A stretch of 64,000 nucleotides of DNA, taken from NCBI RefSeq assembly GCF_000471905.2, contig NW_006497735.1:184342-248341 (forward strand), written 5' to 3'. A program made the position numbers and the translations under genes. Positions 25,120 through 36,989 of the stretch are shown here, one piece after another. How positions within the stretch are numbered: position 1 is the stretch's first letter; each line of letters starts with the position of its first letter. The notes beneath the pieces are model-generated. The model worked only from the letters and a program-made list of their open reading frames with translations. It did not search any database and was not told the origin of the DNA. The stretch comes from Amborella trichopoda. Lineage: Eukaryota; Streptophyta; Magnoliopsida; Amborellales; Amborellaceae.

Positions 25120-25403
25120 GTATGCAGCCTTTTACTGGTGTAAATTGGTACATAAACTGGTGAATATTTCTTGTCACGTTTTATGCATGTTGGGAGTTAC
25201 CACTGTATCATGTCTGCTAAAAGGTCCCTTCTGCTCAAGAAAATTTATTAGAAATTGGAAGTTCAGAATACAAGGTTGCCAATATGACTACTTAGTGGCT
25301 CTTGGTTGCTGAAACATAAGCCATCAAACTCATCTATGAAATGATATTTGCGTATTTATGTGAATAAACTAACAGTACAACAAGAAAAATGTGAAAGAAA
25401 ATA

Positions 25404-25702
25404 GAGCAAATTACGTATGGATACTTTTGGAGGGGGGGTTGGGATGTCATTTGCCTGAAATTATGAGCAACACTCCCCCTCTCCTGCGGTGTTTATTTTC
25501 CTAAGTCGCCCCCAGGTCTGGCAATATAAACACTGGACAGGGGAGCAATTTTTAAGTGAAATGTTCTTTGTTCTCCAGTACTTCAAATGCTGGACAGCAA
25601 ACCTCATCAAACTCTCTTTTTCTCTATCTCGCTGCCTCTCTCCCACCTAAACTCTCTCTCTCCATCTTCTGCCCCTCTCTCTCCCTTGCTGCCTCTCGCT
25701 CA

Positions 25703-25739
<37 letters not shown>

Positions 25740-26781
25740 CCCCCTGCTTCTCGCTCCCCCCTCTCTGCCCCTCGTAGGTAGAGCACAGTTGTTGCAAAGA
25801 AAGCCTATTCTGGCGAGGCAGTTGACCCATCAAGGAATTGGGTTTCCAGTGAGCTTGACTCAAGCATCATTGCAGAAGTGGTTGCAGTTCTTCATGATGA
25901 GATGATAAGAGTTGCATGTGTACTCAGTGGCTAGCCGCTCCATTAGGCTCCTAACTTCTTTGGGGTTCAGACAGACTAGTTCGCCCGATCAATATGCACT
26001 TGCAAAACACAAACCTTGGGCATTGCCTTGGCTCAGTCTCAAAGACAAAGATCCCTGTGCTGGAGTGCTCGTGAGCACCAAATGCGTGTTCTACACCATG
26101 TAATTGAACTCCAGAGTGATAGATTCTGAGCCTAACCAATAAGCATAGCCATTGATTATTGTCTGATCATAGGCGTTGAGGTAAATAGGAGCAGCACCAG
26201 CCTTCCATTTTGTAGTTGCCCTTCCTCTACAAAGCATCTTTGCTCAAGAAAAGAAAAGGAGAGAATTGCTTAATTAACCCTTCAGTTTCAAGCTTCTCCC
26301 CCATTTTCCTCTGCAAACACTTGGCTTGAAAGCAAAACATCACATTTTATTGTGAAAAAAGGCTCTGTTTTTAATGGAAAGTATGCCATTTATGCAATAA
26401 AAAGAAATGTATATGAACCAAAGAGGCAAATAGACCGAGAGAAAAACAAAGAGAAATGGAGTGAAAGTAACACGGATAGAGAGAGAAACAGAGGAAAGCC
26501 GAGAGAGACGATCGGAAGGGAGAGAGAGATACCGAAAGAGAGTTGTCCGGCAGAGAGAGATACAGAAAGAGAGCTGTTTGGCAATGAGAATGCTGGACAA
26601 CATTGGAATGACATAGGAAAAAAACCCTGTCTAGTGTTTGCATTGCTTGGCAGGGGGCAACTTTGGAAAAGAAAGCCACCGTGGGAGAAGGGGGGGTGGT
26701 ACTCGTAATTTCAGTCAAATGGCACCCCATTTGGTAATTGAACACCCCCCTGCCCTAAAAGTGTCCATAAGTAATTTGCTC
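25404..26781. mobile_element. non-autonomous Mutator-like element (MULE), long inverted ends
   Basis: The ends are inverted repeats of roughly 190 bp, starting GAGCAAATTACGTATGGATAC on the left; the right end read in reverse starts GAGCAAATTACTTATGGACAC. Flanks are AAGAAAATA (25395-25403) and AAGAAAATG (26782-26790), a 9-bp duplication with one mismatch, the Mutator hallmark. The interior is CT/GA-rich with no transposase; several open frames are low-complexity. It lies early in intron 8. Confidence 0.85.
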
Positions 26782-27570
26782 AAGAAAATGATGAGATAAA
26801 AAAGATGTGATAGATCATGAAATAAATTCAGATGTGCATGTTTGTTTTACAAATTGAAATCCTGCATAGTTTTCCTATTTAACATAACTGACCAAAACAC
26901 GATACTAGGGATTTTTTTGAATTTCATAGATACGGGAGTTATTCGTGTGCTTTCATTGATTTCATTTATTCGTGTCCTTTCATTGATTTCATTTATTACC
27001 ACTAACTTAAAATTGTCATTGATTCTATAAACAAACTGGCTTGTTTGTTTCATTGAATTCCTTGTAGTTCTTGTGCTTCTTTTTTCTTTTTTTGTTTTAA
27101 ATCCACTCTAAATCTTTCATGTTTTCTTTATTGTTTTATTTCACAGAGTTTTTCACTGATTCTTGTGCCATGTTTTATTCTTTCAGTTCCTTGTAGCATA
27201 GTTTCAATTCCCTATAATTTTCTCATGTTTTGTTTTTGTGATCTTGATTCCTTGTTTGTCATGCTTGTTATTTATTTGTTTATATTCCATGAAATCTCTC
27301 ATACATTTTTTACCCTTTTGTAATTTTTCATGGTTTATGTTATTCACTTTGATATCCTGTGCTTTTCTCATGTTTTATTCTATTATGTGATTTTTCTTAA
27401 TTGTAAATGTTTAGTGTCCATTTCCCGTTTAATCCTTTGCTACACCCATGTGCGTACTCCAGAACTTGGACAAGTGCTTGAACATGCAGTGCTTGGTACG
27501 GACTGTATCACTTGACTGTTCAGCACCGCAAAAGTATTTGTCAAAGTGTGTGTGCACACCACAACATGTG

Positions 27571-28049
27571 GCTATTTTAGAAGGGCAACTGACCATATTG
27601 CCTCTTCCATCTTTCTCTCTAATATTTTTTCCTCACCATCTCCCGTTTCTCTGATTCACTCACTCCCTGCCCCCCTCTCTCTCAAACACCATTCTAATAC
27701 CCTTTCTCAAACGTTATTGCTGTGCGGTGCAGTGCATAGGGAGGGAGTGCTGGAAGTAAAGAGGGCAATGTAGAGAGGTGGTTGATGGAGTGCAAATAGA
27801 GTGTTGTGGTGGTGGAGATAGGGAGAGCAGGGATAGAGAGAGGTTGGTTGGAGAAAGAGGGTGGGGGGGTGCGGGAAGTGGGGGGGAGGGAGGGGGGTTA
27901 GAGAAGGAATGTAGAGAGTTGGGGTGGCATGGCGGACAGAGTTTTGTGGTAGTGGATTAGTGAGAGAGAGTGGGTTGTAGATAGAGGGTAAGTCAAACAG
28001 AGGGGTAAGTGAAAGAATATGGTCAATTGTCCTCTAAAATAGTAAAGTG
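27571..28049. repeat. possible MITE: about 30-bp terminal inverted repeats
   Basis: CTATTTTAGAAGGGCAACTG at the left is mirrored by CAATTGTCCTCTAAAATAG at the right, enclosing about 480 bp with a CT-rich left half and GA-rich right half. No target duplication is evident. The G-rich middle (27860-27900) makes a glycine-rich frame that is not a gene. Upstream, 26790-27570 is AT-rich with a 28-bp tandem duplication near 26940-26995 and no gene. Confidence 0.45.
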
Positions 28050-28099
28050 AGCATGGGCATATCCTGTTTCCTATCTCAAACCGAGATATCCCATCTCTG

Positions 28100-29785
28100 A
28101 AGGAAAAAAAAAAGTATCAGCTAAGATTTTCTTAAAAAAAATAAAAATAAAATAAAAATAAATAAATATATATATATATTAATTTATAATTTTGTCAAAC
28201 ATCAATTTTATAATTTTGTCGAACGCTTCAAAATATTTTTTTGATTGTGCTAGCCTCAGTTTTGGAGAGATCAACTCCTTTTTATTACTATTATATACAA
28301 ACATACAATGAATTTGAGGACCAAGTCCCTTAATGGTACAAAAAAGATGTATGCAGCTTAGATGACTGGCTGCCTTTGCGTACTCACTCTCTTACTTGGA
28401 ACAATAGGCTATGGTAGTCTTGCAACCAGTCTTATACCCTCCTTGTGTCACTATCACCCTATTTGTAGTGGCATTTCCAATTCTCATAAATGGTTCGTTT
28501 ATCATCATTATTTGAAAGGTCGTCTTTCCTTCCGAAACTCAATTCCTACTCTTCCATAAAATGTCACAGATCATCATATCAATGTTGAAATATGTTTTAT
28601 AATGAGCACGGGCAATTACTTTCTTGCAAAGTTAACCCAACCTAGTATTATGAGGGAGGCTTTCTAAAGCTTGAGGATGGATTTGTTGTATTATTTCCTC
28701 TTCACCAATTTATCTTGTGATATAGGACAAAGGGGGATTGACTCCTACACTTGTCTGGCACATGAGGTGGGCTTAAGAAAATATGGGACATTGAAGTTTT
28801 GGGGTATCAAGGTTTCTTATTTTGATTAGGATTGGGGAGTTTAAGTTCTAAACATGCTAGGACTGAAGGTATGGTGATAGGGAATGGTTAGATATGATTA
28901 GGGAAACAATTGGTGTTTAGGTTAGAGGGGTATTAAGGGGGTTGAAGTCGCAGGAGAATTGCAGGCCTGGCAAGGATAATTGATGGATTTGACAGAAATG
29001 AAGTGAGACTATGGATAATCTACGCTTTGTGGGCTTAGGGTTTGGGGGATGGGTTTATGATGGAGGTAGGGATGTTATTAGGGCTTGAGGGGGGCTGATT
29101 TGATAGGGTAGAACTAGGTGATGAATTTGGCTGAGGGAACCTTGGATGAGGAGGTGCCACACAACAGGTCAAGAAGAAAGGGCTTAAGCTTATGTGAGGA
29201 GAACCTCCAAACCACAAGCTAGGGTTTTGGGGATTCTCTACCCTGAAAGAAGTAAGGGGCTCTAACCTTTAGCGAGAGACACTCCTAATCCTAGGCTAGA
29301 GTTGTAAATCTCTATAGAAGAGCTAAGGAACCTCTCCTCCAAAGGTAGCCTCTCACCACAATTATATCCCAAATTTTATCACACATTACTCAAATTGATA
29401 TAGCTCTAGGCCTACATCGGTATTTCTAGAGGTTTGAATCTCTCTTTCTCTAACTCAACTAGGAACTCACATTATCTCTTCTTTACTAAAATTTCTAATC
29501 TTTTAGATTCTTTCAAATTCGGTAATTAGTTTGTTGTATTCTAAAAAACTAGACCCTTCAAAACATTAAAGGGATCTTTCTAGACTCTCAAACAGATTTC
29601 ACTTGCAAATCAAATAAACATACAATTTACTAAAATTTTATGGAGACCACAATCTTTTTTAAGATTGCCTATGTTCCTTATCCTAGGGTTTTTAGGACTC
29701 AATAATATAAAAAAGTTAATCTAGCAAACCAAGGAAAAAAAAATGTGTCACTTAATTTTTAGCTTTTTCCAACCTTGATTTGAAG
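28100..29785. other. intron 8 interior, no gene seen
   Basis: AT-rich at first, with (AT)n near 28165, then a G-rich stretch (28800-29260) and a CT-rich stretch (29260-29560). No coding domain or element ends are recognised. Confidence 0.5.
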
Positions 29786-29789
29786 CCCA

Positions 29790-30860
29790 AAACATTTGAA
29801 TGAGGAAAAAATCATAGAGATAAGGTCGGAGTTCTTCAAGAGATCTTTGATTAAGCTTTGGATCACCACATATGAACATTTGGGTGAGAAGTTACGTCCT
29901 CTGAAAGCTGACCGCAGCATTATAAGCCTTTATGGATTATTTTGGTTGATGGTATGGGTGTTGAATCTCCATGTATGTGCTTTCCAAATCTCTCGAGTAA
30001 AGGTACATCTTATTAGCAAATGCTTATGATCCTCCACATCTTCGTTGCATGGGAAACACCTATTGCAACATTGTAGACCCTGGAACCAATGTTTGCAAAA
30101 CAGGGTGATCTTACCTCTAACCGCTCGGTTAGCCGGTTCCGGTGTTGGGCGGTTTTGGTGATCAACCGGTATTTAGAAGAAAAATTAAAAAAATTGTATA
30201 TAAATTACAAAAAATAAGTAATTTGATTTGTAATGCATTTTTTAATATTCTTTACATTATGGTAAAGATTAAAAATTGTTTTGGTCATTAATACTCACTT
30301 TTGTATTTTCCCATCTTTTTCAAAAAAAAATTAAAATAATCCTATGCACAAATTGATTTGTTAGAATCCATTGTTTTCATTAATTTTCAACTTCATCTAA
30401 ATGTGTTTCGTTTTGATCATTCTTTATATGCTTTTCGTATTTTAGTATATTTTTTTTTATATCTTTTTTATTTTTTCAATATTTTTTGACCGCCAGGGAC
30501 TTGCCCGGTTAGAGCGTTTGAATCGGTTGGTTAACCAGTTAGGCCTGTTAAACCGCTTCCGGGCCCATGTCCAGTTAACCGTTATGGTTCGATTTTGCGA
30601 ACACTGCCTGGAACTTTCATTTGGAAGGCTTCCCAAGTGAATCATGATGCTCAGGATGTATTTGCTTCTCCCATACTACTTCAAGTGTTTGATCTTGTAA
30701 ACTATTCTCCCTAATCACTTCATCTATGCTTTTGTGATGATTGCTACATGTTCATTTCCTAAGAGAGGTATCTTCTCTTCCACATCTGTAAGGGAATACC
30801 ATTATGAGGCATGCTTGCATTTGCTTTCTACACATGGAAGTTGCCATAATTTCACCAAAG
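29790..30860 (-). mobile_element. LINE remnant with zf-RVT-like region, split by a hAT MITE
   Basis: On the minus strand, reading from about 30640 across the MITE to 29980, the peptide has the form AFQMKV... then LQCCNRCFPCNEDVEDHKHL and a final LIRC, matching the CxxC...H...C layout of the zinc-binding domain that follows plant LINE reverse transcriptases. Stops and frame changes are frequent and no reverse transcriptase is recognisable. Identification rests on this short block. Confidence 0.4.
30087..30606. mobile_element. hAT MITE with exact 8-bp target duplication, copy 1
   Basis: The 520-bp element starts CAATGTTTGCAAAAC; its other end read in reverse starts CAGTGTTCGCAAAATCG. The exact duplication CCTGGAAC lies at 30079-30086 and 30607-30614. 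The subterminal regions are rich in CCGGTT/AACCGG words and the middle is AT-rich and non-coding. A second copy in the opposite orientation lies at 55037-55513. Confidence 0.9.
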
Positions 30861-31095
30861 AAATTTTAAATTTTCATTGATATTAGAAATTGGGGTGCAC
30901 ACCTCTTGCACATGGGTCATGCCCATGTCCTGTCAGACCGTGCTAGCCATGGATCGACCATCCAAGCTACTTTAGGCTATAAAAGTAGCTTAATAGCCTA
31001 TAGGTTGATAGGACATGGTAATCTTAATAAAAGAAGGTGAACCTATAAAAGAAGATTAATCTAATCTTAACGAAAACATCTTTTATTAGTATTAG

Positions 31096-32194
31096 CCCAT
31101 AGTTATTGGAATCTCTCAGCCCAATGACAATTTTGCTTTAGAATCCCAATTCCTTGATCCTGTCAAGGAATCTACACTAAACCCGTTTTCTTGAAGTCAG
31201 GAATCGAGACTCCTCGATTCCTCTTTTTTTTAATCTTGATTCCAACGTTTATTAAATCTCGATTCCACATTTTTTGAATCTTGGAACGGTTTGTGTGGAA
31301 TTCGGTTTCCACAAGAAATGCAATTTGACTCACTTGTAATATTAAAATCTCTATTACAATTGCTTTCCTAATGGTGCTAGAACTTGGTAGCTATTTTTTA
31401 AAGATAATTGAGAAAGAGATTTGAGATCAATTCTAGTTACATTTTTAATAGGGCTAGAACTGGCAACTACTTTTTAAAGATAATTGGGAAAGAAATTTCG
31501 GTTAGATTTGGATTACAACACAGAGCCACACAATAGCATAAACTAATCCTTAGTTTCAAGTATACATGAATATTTGTATGTTTTGTCAACGACATTACAA
31601 ATTTTCTAGTGGACTATGGGTATCTGGTTGGTACTTAACCAAAATCTAGTAATACAGCCACTCGACATTAATTTTGATATCGTGATTACAGCTCAATACA
31701 TCAATTTCAATAGCAGGGGAACCATTGTTCAAGTTCTTATGACTTTTGAGGATCTCGATTCCAATACTAGGGGAGCCATGCCTAAGCATACTCAATACAT
31801 CGATTCCAATACCAAGGGATTCTTGCATAAGATTACTTTAGAAATTTGAACCTTTGCTCTTATGAAACAAATTTCTTGATGATTTATGAGGCGCTTCTAA
31901 GTTGTTGGGTACGCGATCTCATAGATGTAGGGATCTCAATCCCACAAACTCGACACCACGGAGGGAGGAATGTCGATTCCATGTAGGTTGAAACTCCCTG
32001 ATATAAATCTTGATTTTAATTGGATTGTAACTCGATTCCAAAGAGGTAGTAATCTCAATTCCATTTGGGTTGAAACTCGATTCTATAAAGGTGGGAAAGC
32101 GGTTATGACATTAGGAATCTTCCAACCACCCTCAATTCTGAAATTTCGATTCCTAGATCGATTTGAAATCTCAAACGTTTCTAACAATTATGGG
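31096..32194. mobile_element. unclassified 1.1 kb insertion with TCGATTCC motif array
   Basis: Arm B shows the uninterrupted site (ATTAGCTTATAGG). In arm A the same site is split: TTAG at 31092-31095, then 1,099 bp, then TTAG at 32195-32198. The ends are short inverted repeats (CCCATAGTTATTGG on the left; the right end read in reverse is CCCATAATTGTTAG). The inside contains GATTCC at least eight times, seven as TCGATTCC, plus inverse GGAATC copies near the left end. No transposase. The superfamily is not recognised. Confidence 0.6.
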
Positions 32195-32579
32195 TTAGCT
32201 TATAGGTTGAAATTGTTACCCCAGAATTTAGGCTCCTAAAAATTCTACTAGATTAGGTTTACCTTACGGTATAAATCAATAATATGTGCTCCGACGAGAG
32301 GAACAAATTTGCTGGCCTTACCAAAATATGGCATTAGAGAAATTGTGGAACGTCCAACAAAATCAAATACTCATCAGAACAAGTAATAAAAGTGTAGTAA
32401 AATTCATATTATTAAGAGAAATTTACATACGGACTGGAAAAAAGATATGATATTACCGTAAGGTACGTGCTTTGGACAATATTGCATTGAGATCCCACTT
32501 TTTTTGAAACAAATTTATTTCAATTTTACTCCAAGTTTGATAATATAACATTCGAGACACCTAAAATAGGACATAAGTA

Positions 32580-32930
32580 ATGTATTTGGGCAGTTTGAAA
32601 GTCCAACATTGGAACTGCCTAAAACATGTGTTTGGGTAGTTCAAAAGGCCAACTTTCCAACCACTAAAAATACAAAAAATAAAACTAATAATTTGGGGGG
32701 TTCAAAAATTGGATTTTCAAACTACCCAAAACTTAGTTTCTTTTGTGCATTTAAGTAGATCGAAAGTTGAACTTTTTTTAACTGCCCAATTACTTAGTTT
32801 TTTTCTGTTTAGATGTTTCGAGAGTTGAACTTTCAAGCCGCCCAAACAAATTTACGGGCGACTTTAGAACCGACCAAATACATTTTTTTGTGTTTTAGAT
32901 GGTCTAAAAGTTAAACTCGCAAGTCAAGGG
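32580..32930. repeat. array of hairpin-forming units, arm A
   Basis: About five irregular units of 60-80 bp, each with a self-complementary core of the type GGGCAGTTYGAAAGT, then ACTTTCRAACTGCCC, separated by AT-rich DNA with TTAGTTT. Single units could fold into hairpins. The matching array in arm B is at 37490-37860. Confidence 0.7.
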
Positions 32931-33420
32931 CAAAATGAGAATAAAAAAATCTCAAAAAATAGGAGTTCATCATAATATTTACCGAAACGTGGACCTTACA
33001 ATAGTTTCACGTTTTTTTGCTACGTAAATTTATCTATTTTTAAAGAGACAGTATCAAGTTTGCTCAATTGTGAATGGTGATGGGGAGAGATTGGGACCCA
33101 AAAAATATCATAGAAGAGTTGGTGGAAGTCTCTCCCCTCCATCACCCTTCATCACTGACTATAGACAAACTTTCCATAGCATGGTGAATTGTAAATTTCT
33201 TTCCCATAACTGTTAATGTAAATGTGGAGTACTTTCCTTGGTATCACGACTTCCTCTAGTTCACATTACAAATTCCCGCCCCAAACGTGCTCTCTGTCTC
33301 TCGAATCAAATTCCGGTCCTAAGTCATCTATCTCCTATAAAACAAGCTCCGCTCTTTTACAGCGAAATAAAACTATCTCTCTCTCTTGCTCGTTGTAACT
33401 CTCTTGCTCGTTGTGACTCT

Positions 33421-34130
33421 ATGAGTACTTCACCATGGCCTCTCGATCGTATTCATTCCATGGAGACTTCTCCATGGTCGTGCTACAACTACTTGAACTG
33501 TAGCTTTGCTTATTCTTCTGATCTCAAAGACCATCTCCAAAACCACCAACCCATTGAACCTCTCTCCCTAATTATCTCTTTTGCCACATGAACTGACCCC
33601 TAACCACCGTTGATACCCTTTCTTTATTCCTTTCTCTCTCTTCATACGAAGACAACCCCATCATCTCATCTCCACAATTCTCACTCTCCTTACCCCAATA
33701 AGACTCTCCCCCTCCATCTCTCTCTACATGTTCTGACAATCACGAGTAAGATTTCGGCAATTATATTCTAGATTTCGACCACCACATGCAAAATGCTAGC
33801 GAGCCCATTCAAAATTGTCGCTACCAAACAACTCAATATTCAAGCATTGGGTGTATCAAGATTCTCTAGATTCTAGCGACTATGCTCAAGATTTCAATAA
33901 TGGTCACCTATTTATGCTTTGCAGTAAAAGTTTTGCTTCTAGCCAGGCCCTTGGTGGCCATATGACCGTCGATAAAGACATTCTCTCACAGATGAATTCA
34001 AAGAAAAAGAAGAGAGAGAGCAATGGAAGCAGATTTTATGAATGCAGGGTTTGTGGATTGCCTTTAAATCTTCCCTAGCATTGGGTGGTCATGTGGGAGC
34101 TCACTATCGTTGCTAAAGTCTGAAGCATCT
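33421..34130 (+). pseudogene. C2H2 zinc-finger (QALGGH type) pseudogene, arm A
   Basis: Relic of a plant C2H2 zinc-finger transcription-factor gene. From the ATG at 33421 the frame runs into a first degenerate finger (YLNCSFAYSSDLKDHLQNH) and stops near 33590. Downstream, 33815-34078 contains LCSKSFASSQALGGHM, the plant-specific QALGGH helix, then YECRVCG of another finger. A one-base loss after CGLP causes a stop; in the next frame LALGGHVGAHY follows, completing that finger. The first finger's cysteine pair is incomplete. It is homologous to the arm B copy. The parent gene is not identified; ZAT-like proteins have similar fingers. Confidence 0.75.
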
Positions 34131-34252
34131 ACATCTAAGAAGAGCTCTCTTACCTCTTTGTAGATGTTGAAGAAGTTATTTCATGTTTCTTATTTCTTTG
34201 ACGTTCATTATTTTGTTTTGTGTATTATATTGGTTGTTATTTATTTAATTTT

Positions 34253-35098
34253 GAGAAAATTACAAAAGGACACTTTTTCTACCTCTAAATTATCAAATGA
34301 GTACATTTTATGTTAAAAATTACGATAAGCACCCTTTCCTGGGCGAGACTTTTTGTTTTTAACAATTGCCCATCTGTTCGGCAATGACCACACTGGACAG
34401 TAGGAAATCGCACAAAGTATTTATGCTTCCCCCCTGTCCGGTGTAGGCATCACCAGACAATTGTGTCTTTTGGGTAGTAGATGCGTTGTCCGGCCATGGA
34501 AATGCCATATATAATGAACGGTTGTCTTCATGAGGGTGTACTGAAGGCTAGAAACCATTCCATGCTCGTTGCTTTTATCTTCTACGGTACCACAAAGCTA
34601 GTGAAAAAATGGCCCTTTGCTAGGCTAGTCTAGTATGAAGAAATAAAAATAGTAAAATATCTAAAGAGAGAACGCAAACAAAAATCAGGGTCCAAGATGG
34701 TTTCAAAGAGAGACCCAAAAATACAAAATCGAAGAAGAAAGGGGTTTTGCATTTTGTACGTGTTGTAGTGATCTAGAGAGAGAGAGAGAGCACGCTTGCC
34801 AAACATGTCGTCCTTGGCCTCCTCCTCTTTAACTGTGCAGCGGTTGTCGTCATTCAATGTTGAGTCATCATTAAATGCCTCATCAAAATCCCTCATTCTT
34901 CTTATTCTCCTTATTCATGATATTATGGCCAACCCTCATTCCTTTTTCTTCCGTCTTTTCGAGATAATAAATAGGTGGTCTTTCCCATTTCTTCACGTAG
35001 AACCGGCGACAACCCAAGGAAACCATGAGTTTAAAATTATACTAAGGAACACCAAATCATTGGTACTAAAATTGTGTTGGCATTGTGCATATGAGAGG

Positions 35099-35136
<38 letters not shown>

Positions 35137-35580
35137 TCTTTGTGCCCAAGAGCATCCGTTTCTGGAGGGTGGGAATGGGGAGGCTGAGAGCGAGATCGAG
35201 TTCCATCTGTTAACTGTTAACACCATGCAACAACAACAGCCAGAGAGAGAAAATCAACAAATGAAAGCCAGGTGGCAAGATCATTGGTTTCCTGAAATTT
35301 TCCAAGTTGCTAGCAATCGGGATGTTCAGCATTTCCATTGCGGGACAACGGATGTACCACCCAAAACACATGGCTATCCGGTGATGCCTATATTGGACAT
35401 CAAAAAAGCATAAATATTTTACGAGGCTTCCCTACTGTCCGGTGTTGTCATTTCCAGATAGATAGGCACTTGCAGAAAAAAAAGCCCGCCCCTAGAGGGG
35501 GCGCTCAGGGTAATTTTTGTATAAAATATACTCATATGGTAACTTGGAGGTGGAAAACATGTCCATCATGTAATTTTCTC
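34253..35580. mobile_element. MULE with about 250-bp inverted ends inserted in arm A
   Basis: Inverted ends of roughly 250 bp begin GAGAAAATTACA on both sides; about 34253-34510 pairs with 35320-35580 (shared words include GGACAGTAGG, TATTTATGC and GGCATCACC). Flanks are TTTAATTTT (34244-34252) and TATAAATTT (35581-35589), a 9-bp duplication with two mismatches. Arm B keeps the empty site. The ends resemble those of the MULE at 25404-26781. The 0.8 kb interior has a GA microsatellite (35101-35134) and open frames on both strands (34796-35413 plus; 34896-34630 minus) without a recognised domain; captured host DNA is possible. Confidence 0.8.
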
Positions 35581-36289
35581 TATAAATTTTTTGATAGTTT
35601 AGGATGAGTCTTCTTGGTTTTGTGATGAAAGAAATTGTAAAGTATTAGTGTGATTTCTTCTTTGGGAACATGGTTACAAAACACTCATACCCACCTTTTT
35701 TTTTATTGGGTGGAAGCTTGGTTACAACCATACGTCAATCGCCATTCATCCATCTGATTGGGTGGTGATTACACTCATACCAACCTTTTTCTTGTAGTCA
35801 TGTGTTACAAACTAATTAAATCAAAGAAAATTACCTATTACGCAAAGAGGAATACTTCAAGCATCAATGAAAAGCATAAGATTCATTACAATTTCAAATT
35901 GTAAATATTATCTGAGTCAGTAAAAAACACTCAAAAAATGAATAACTATGACAACACAAAAAGGAAAAGAAAATGTCGAAACAAATAACAAAAACAACAA
36001 CCACATTAATCTCAACTTCTCTCTACGAAAACTATAAAAGTAAATTAATTTCAACATTTGTTACATGCTTCTAAGAAAATCACCGCTGATTTTTTATAAT
36101 ATCTTTCACTACAAAACCAAGAAGACTCATCCTAAAATATAAAAAAGATTAAATAAATAACAATAATAGAGTAAACAAAACAAAAATGAACATGAAAAAA
36201 ACAAGAAACATGAAGTAGCTTCTTCATCATCTATAGAGTGGCAAGAGAGCTCTCAGATGAGAAATCTTCAACTTTAGCAACAATCAATA

Positions 36290-36368
36290 AGCTCCTATAT
36301 AACCACCTAATGCTTGGAAGATTCAAGCCCAACTCACAGGTCCTATATTTGTAAAATTTGCTTCCATT

Positions 36369-36406
<38 letters not shown>

Positions 36407-36989
36407 CCTTGAATTCGTCTTTGAAAGACGTCTTTATAAGCAGTCATGTGGCCCCCTAGGACCTAGTTGGAAGCGAAATTCTTACTGCAAGGCATGCATT
36501 GGGGGCCATTACTGAAATCTTGAGCATGTTCGCTGGAATCTTGAGAATCTTGGGTATCACCATTGCAGAAATCCTAAAGTGTTTGGTTGCATTAATCTTG
36601 AATGGGCTCGTCAACATCTTGCATATGGTGGTCGAAATCTTAGGTACGGTCATCAGAATCTTGCTTATGGTTATCAGAACATGTAGAGAGAGGGAGGAGG
36701 AGAGTCTTATTGGGGTAAAAAGAGTGAGAATTCTGGAGATGAGATGAAAGATGGTAGGATTGTCTTGGTATGAAGAGAAAAAAGAATAAGGAAAGGAGAT
36801 CAATGGTGGTGGGGATGGGTTCACATGGAGAAAGAGAGAGAATCAGGGAGGGAGGTCCAGTGGGTTTAAGGCTTTGGATATGTTCTTTGAGATCAAATTG
36901 AGCAAAGCTCTAGTTCAAATAGTAGTAGTATGGCCATGTGAAGTTTCCATAGAGTCATAGTGATTGGGAGGCCTTGGTGAAGTCCCCAT
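36290..36989 (-). pseudogene. C2H2 zinc-finger pseudogene, arm B
   Basis: Minus-strand partner of the arm A zinc-finger relic, arranged tail to tail with it. The start region gives MGTSPRPPNHYDSMETS, parallel to MSTSPWPLDRIHSMETS in arm A. The first QALGGH helix is destroyed: the Gln codon is TAG and the motif reads SN*VLGGHM. The second finger is degenerate (FYKYRTCELGLNLPS against FYECRVCGLPLNLP). Several other stops and frame changes are present. A CT microsatellite (36367-36400) lies inside. Both copies are dead but along different paths. Confidence 0.7.

Noticed and set aside
28362..28559. Short plus-strand frame in intron 8
   Set aside because: No domain, no splice context, and length within chance.
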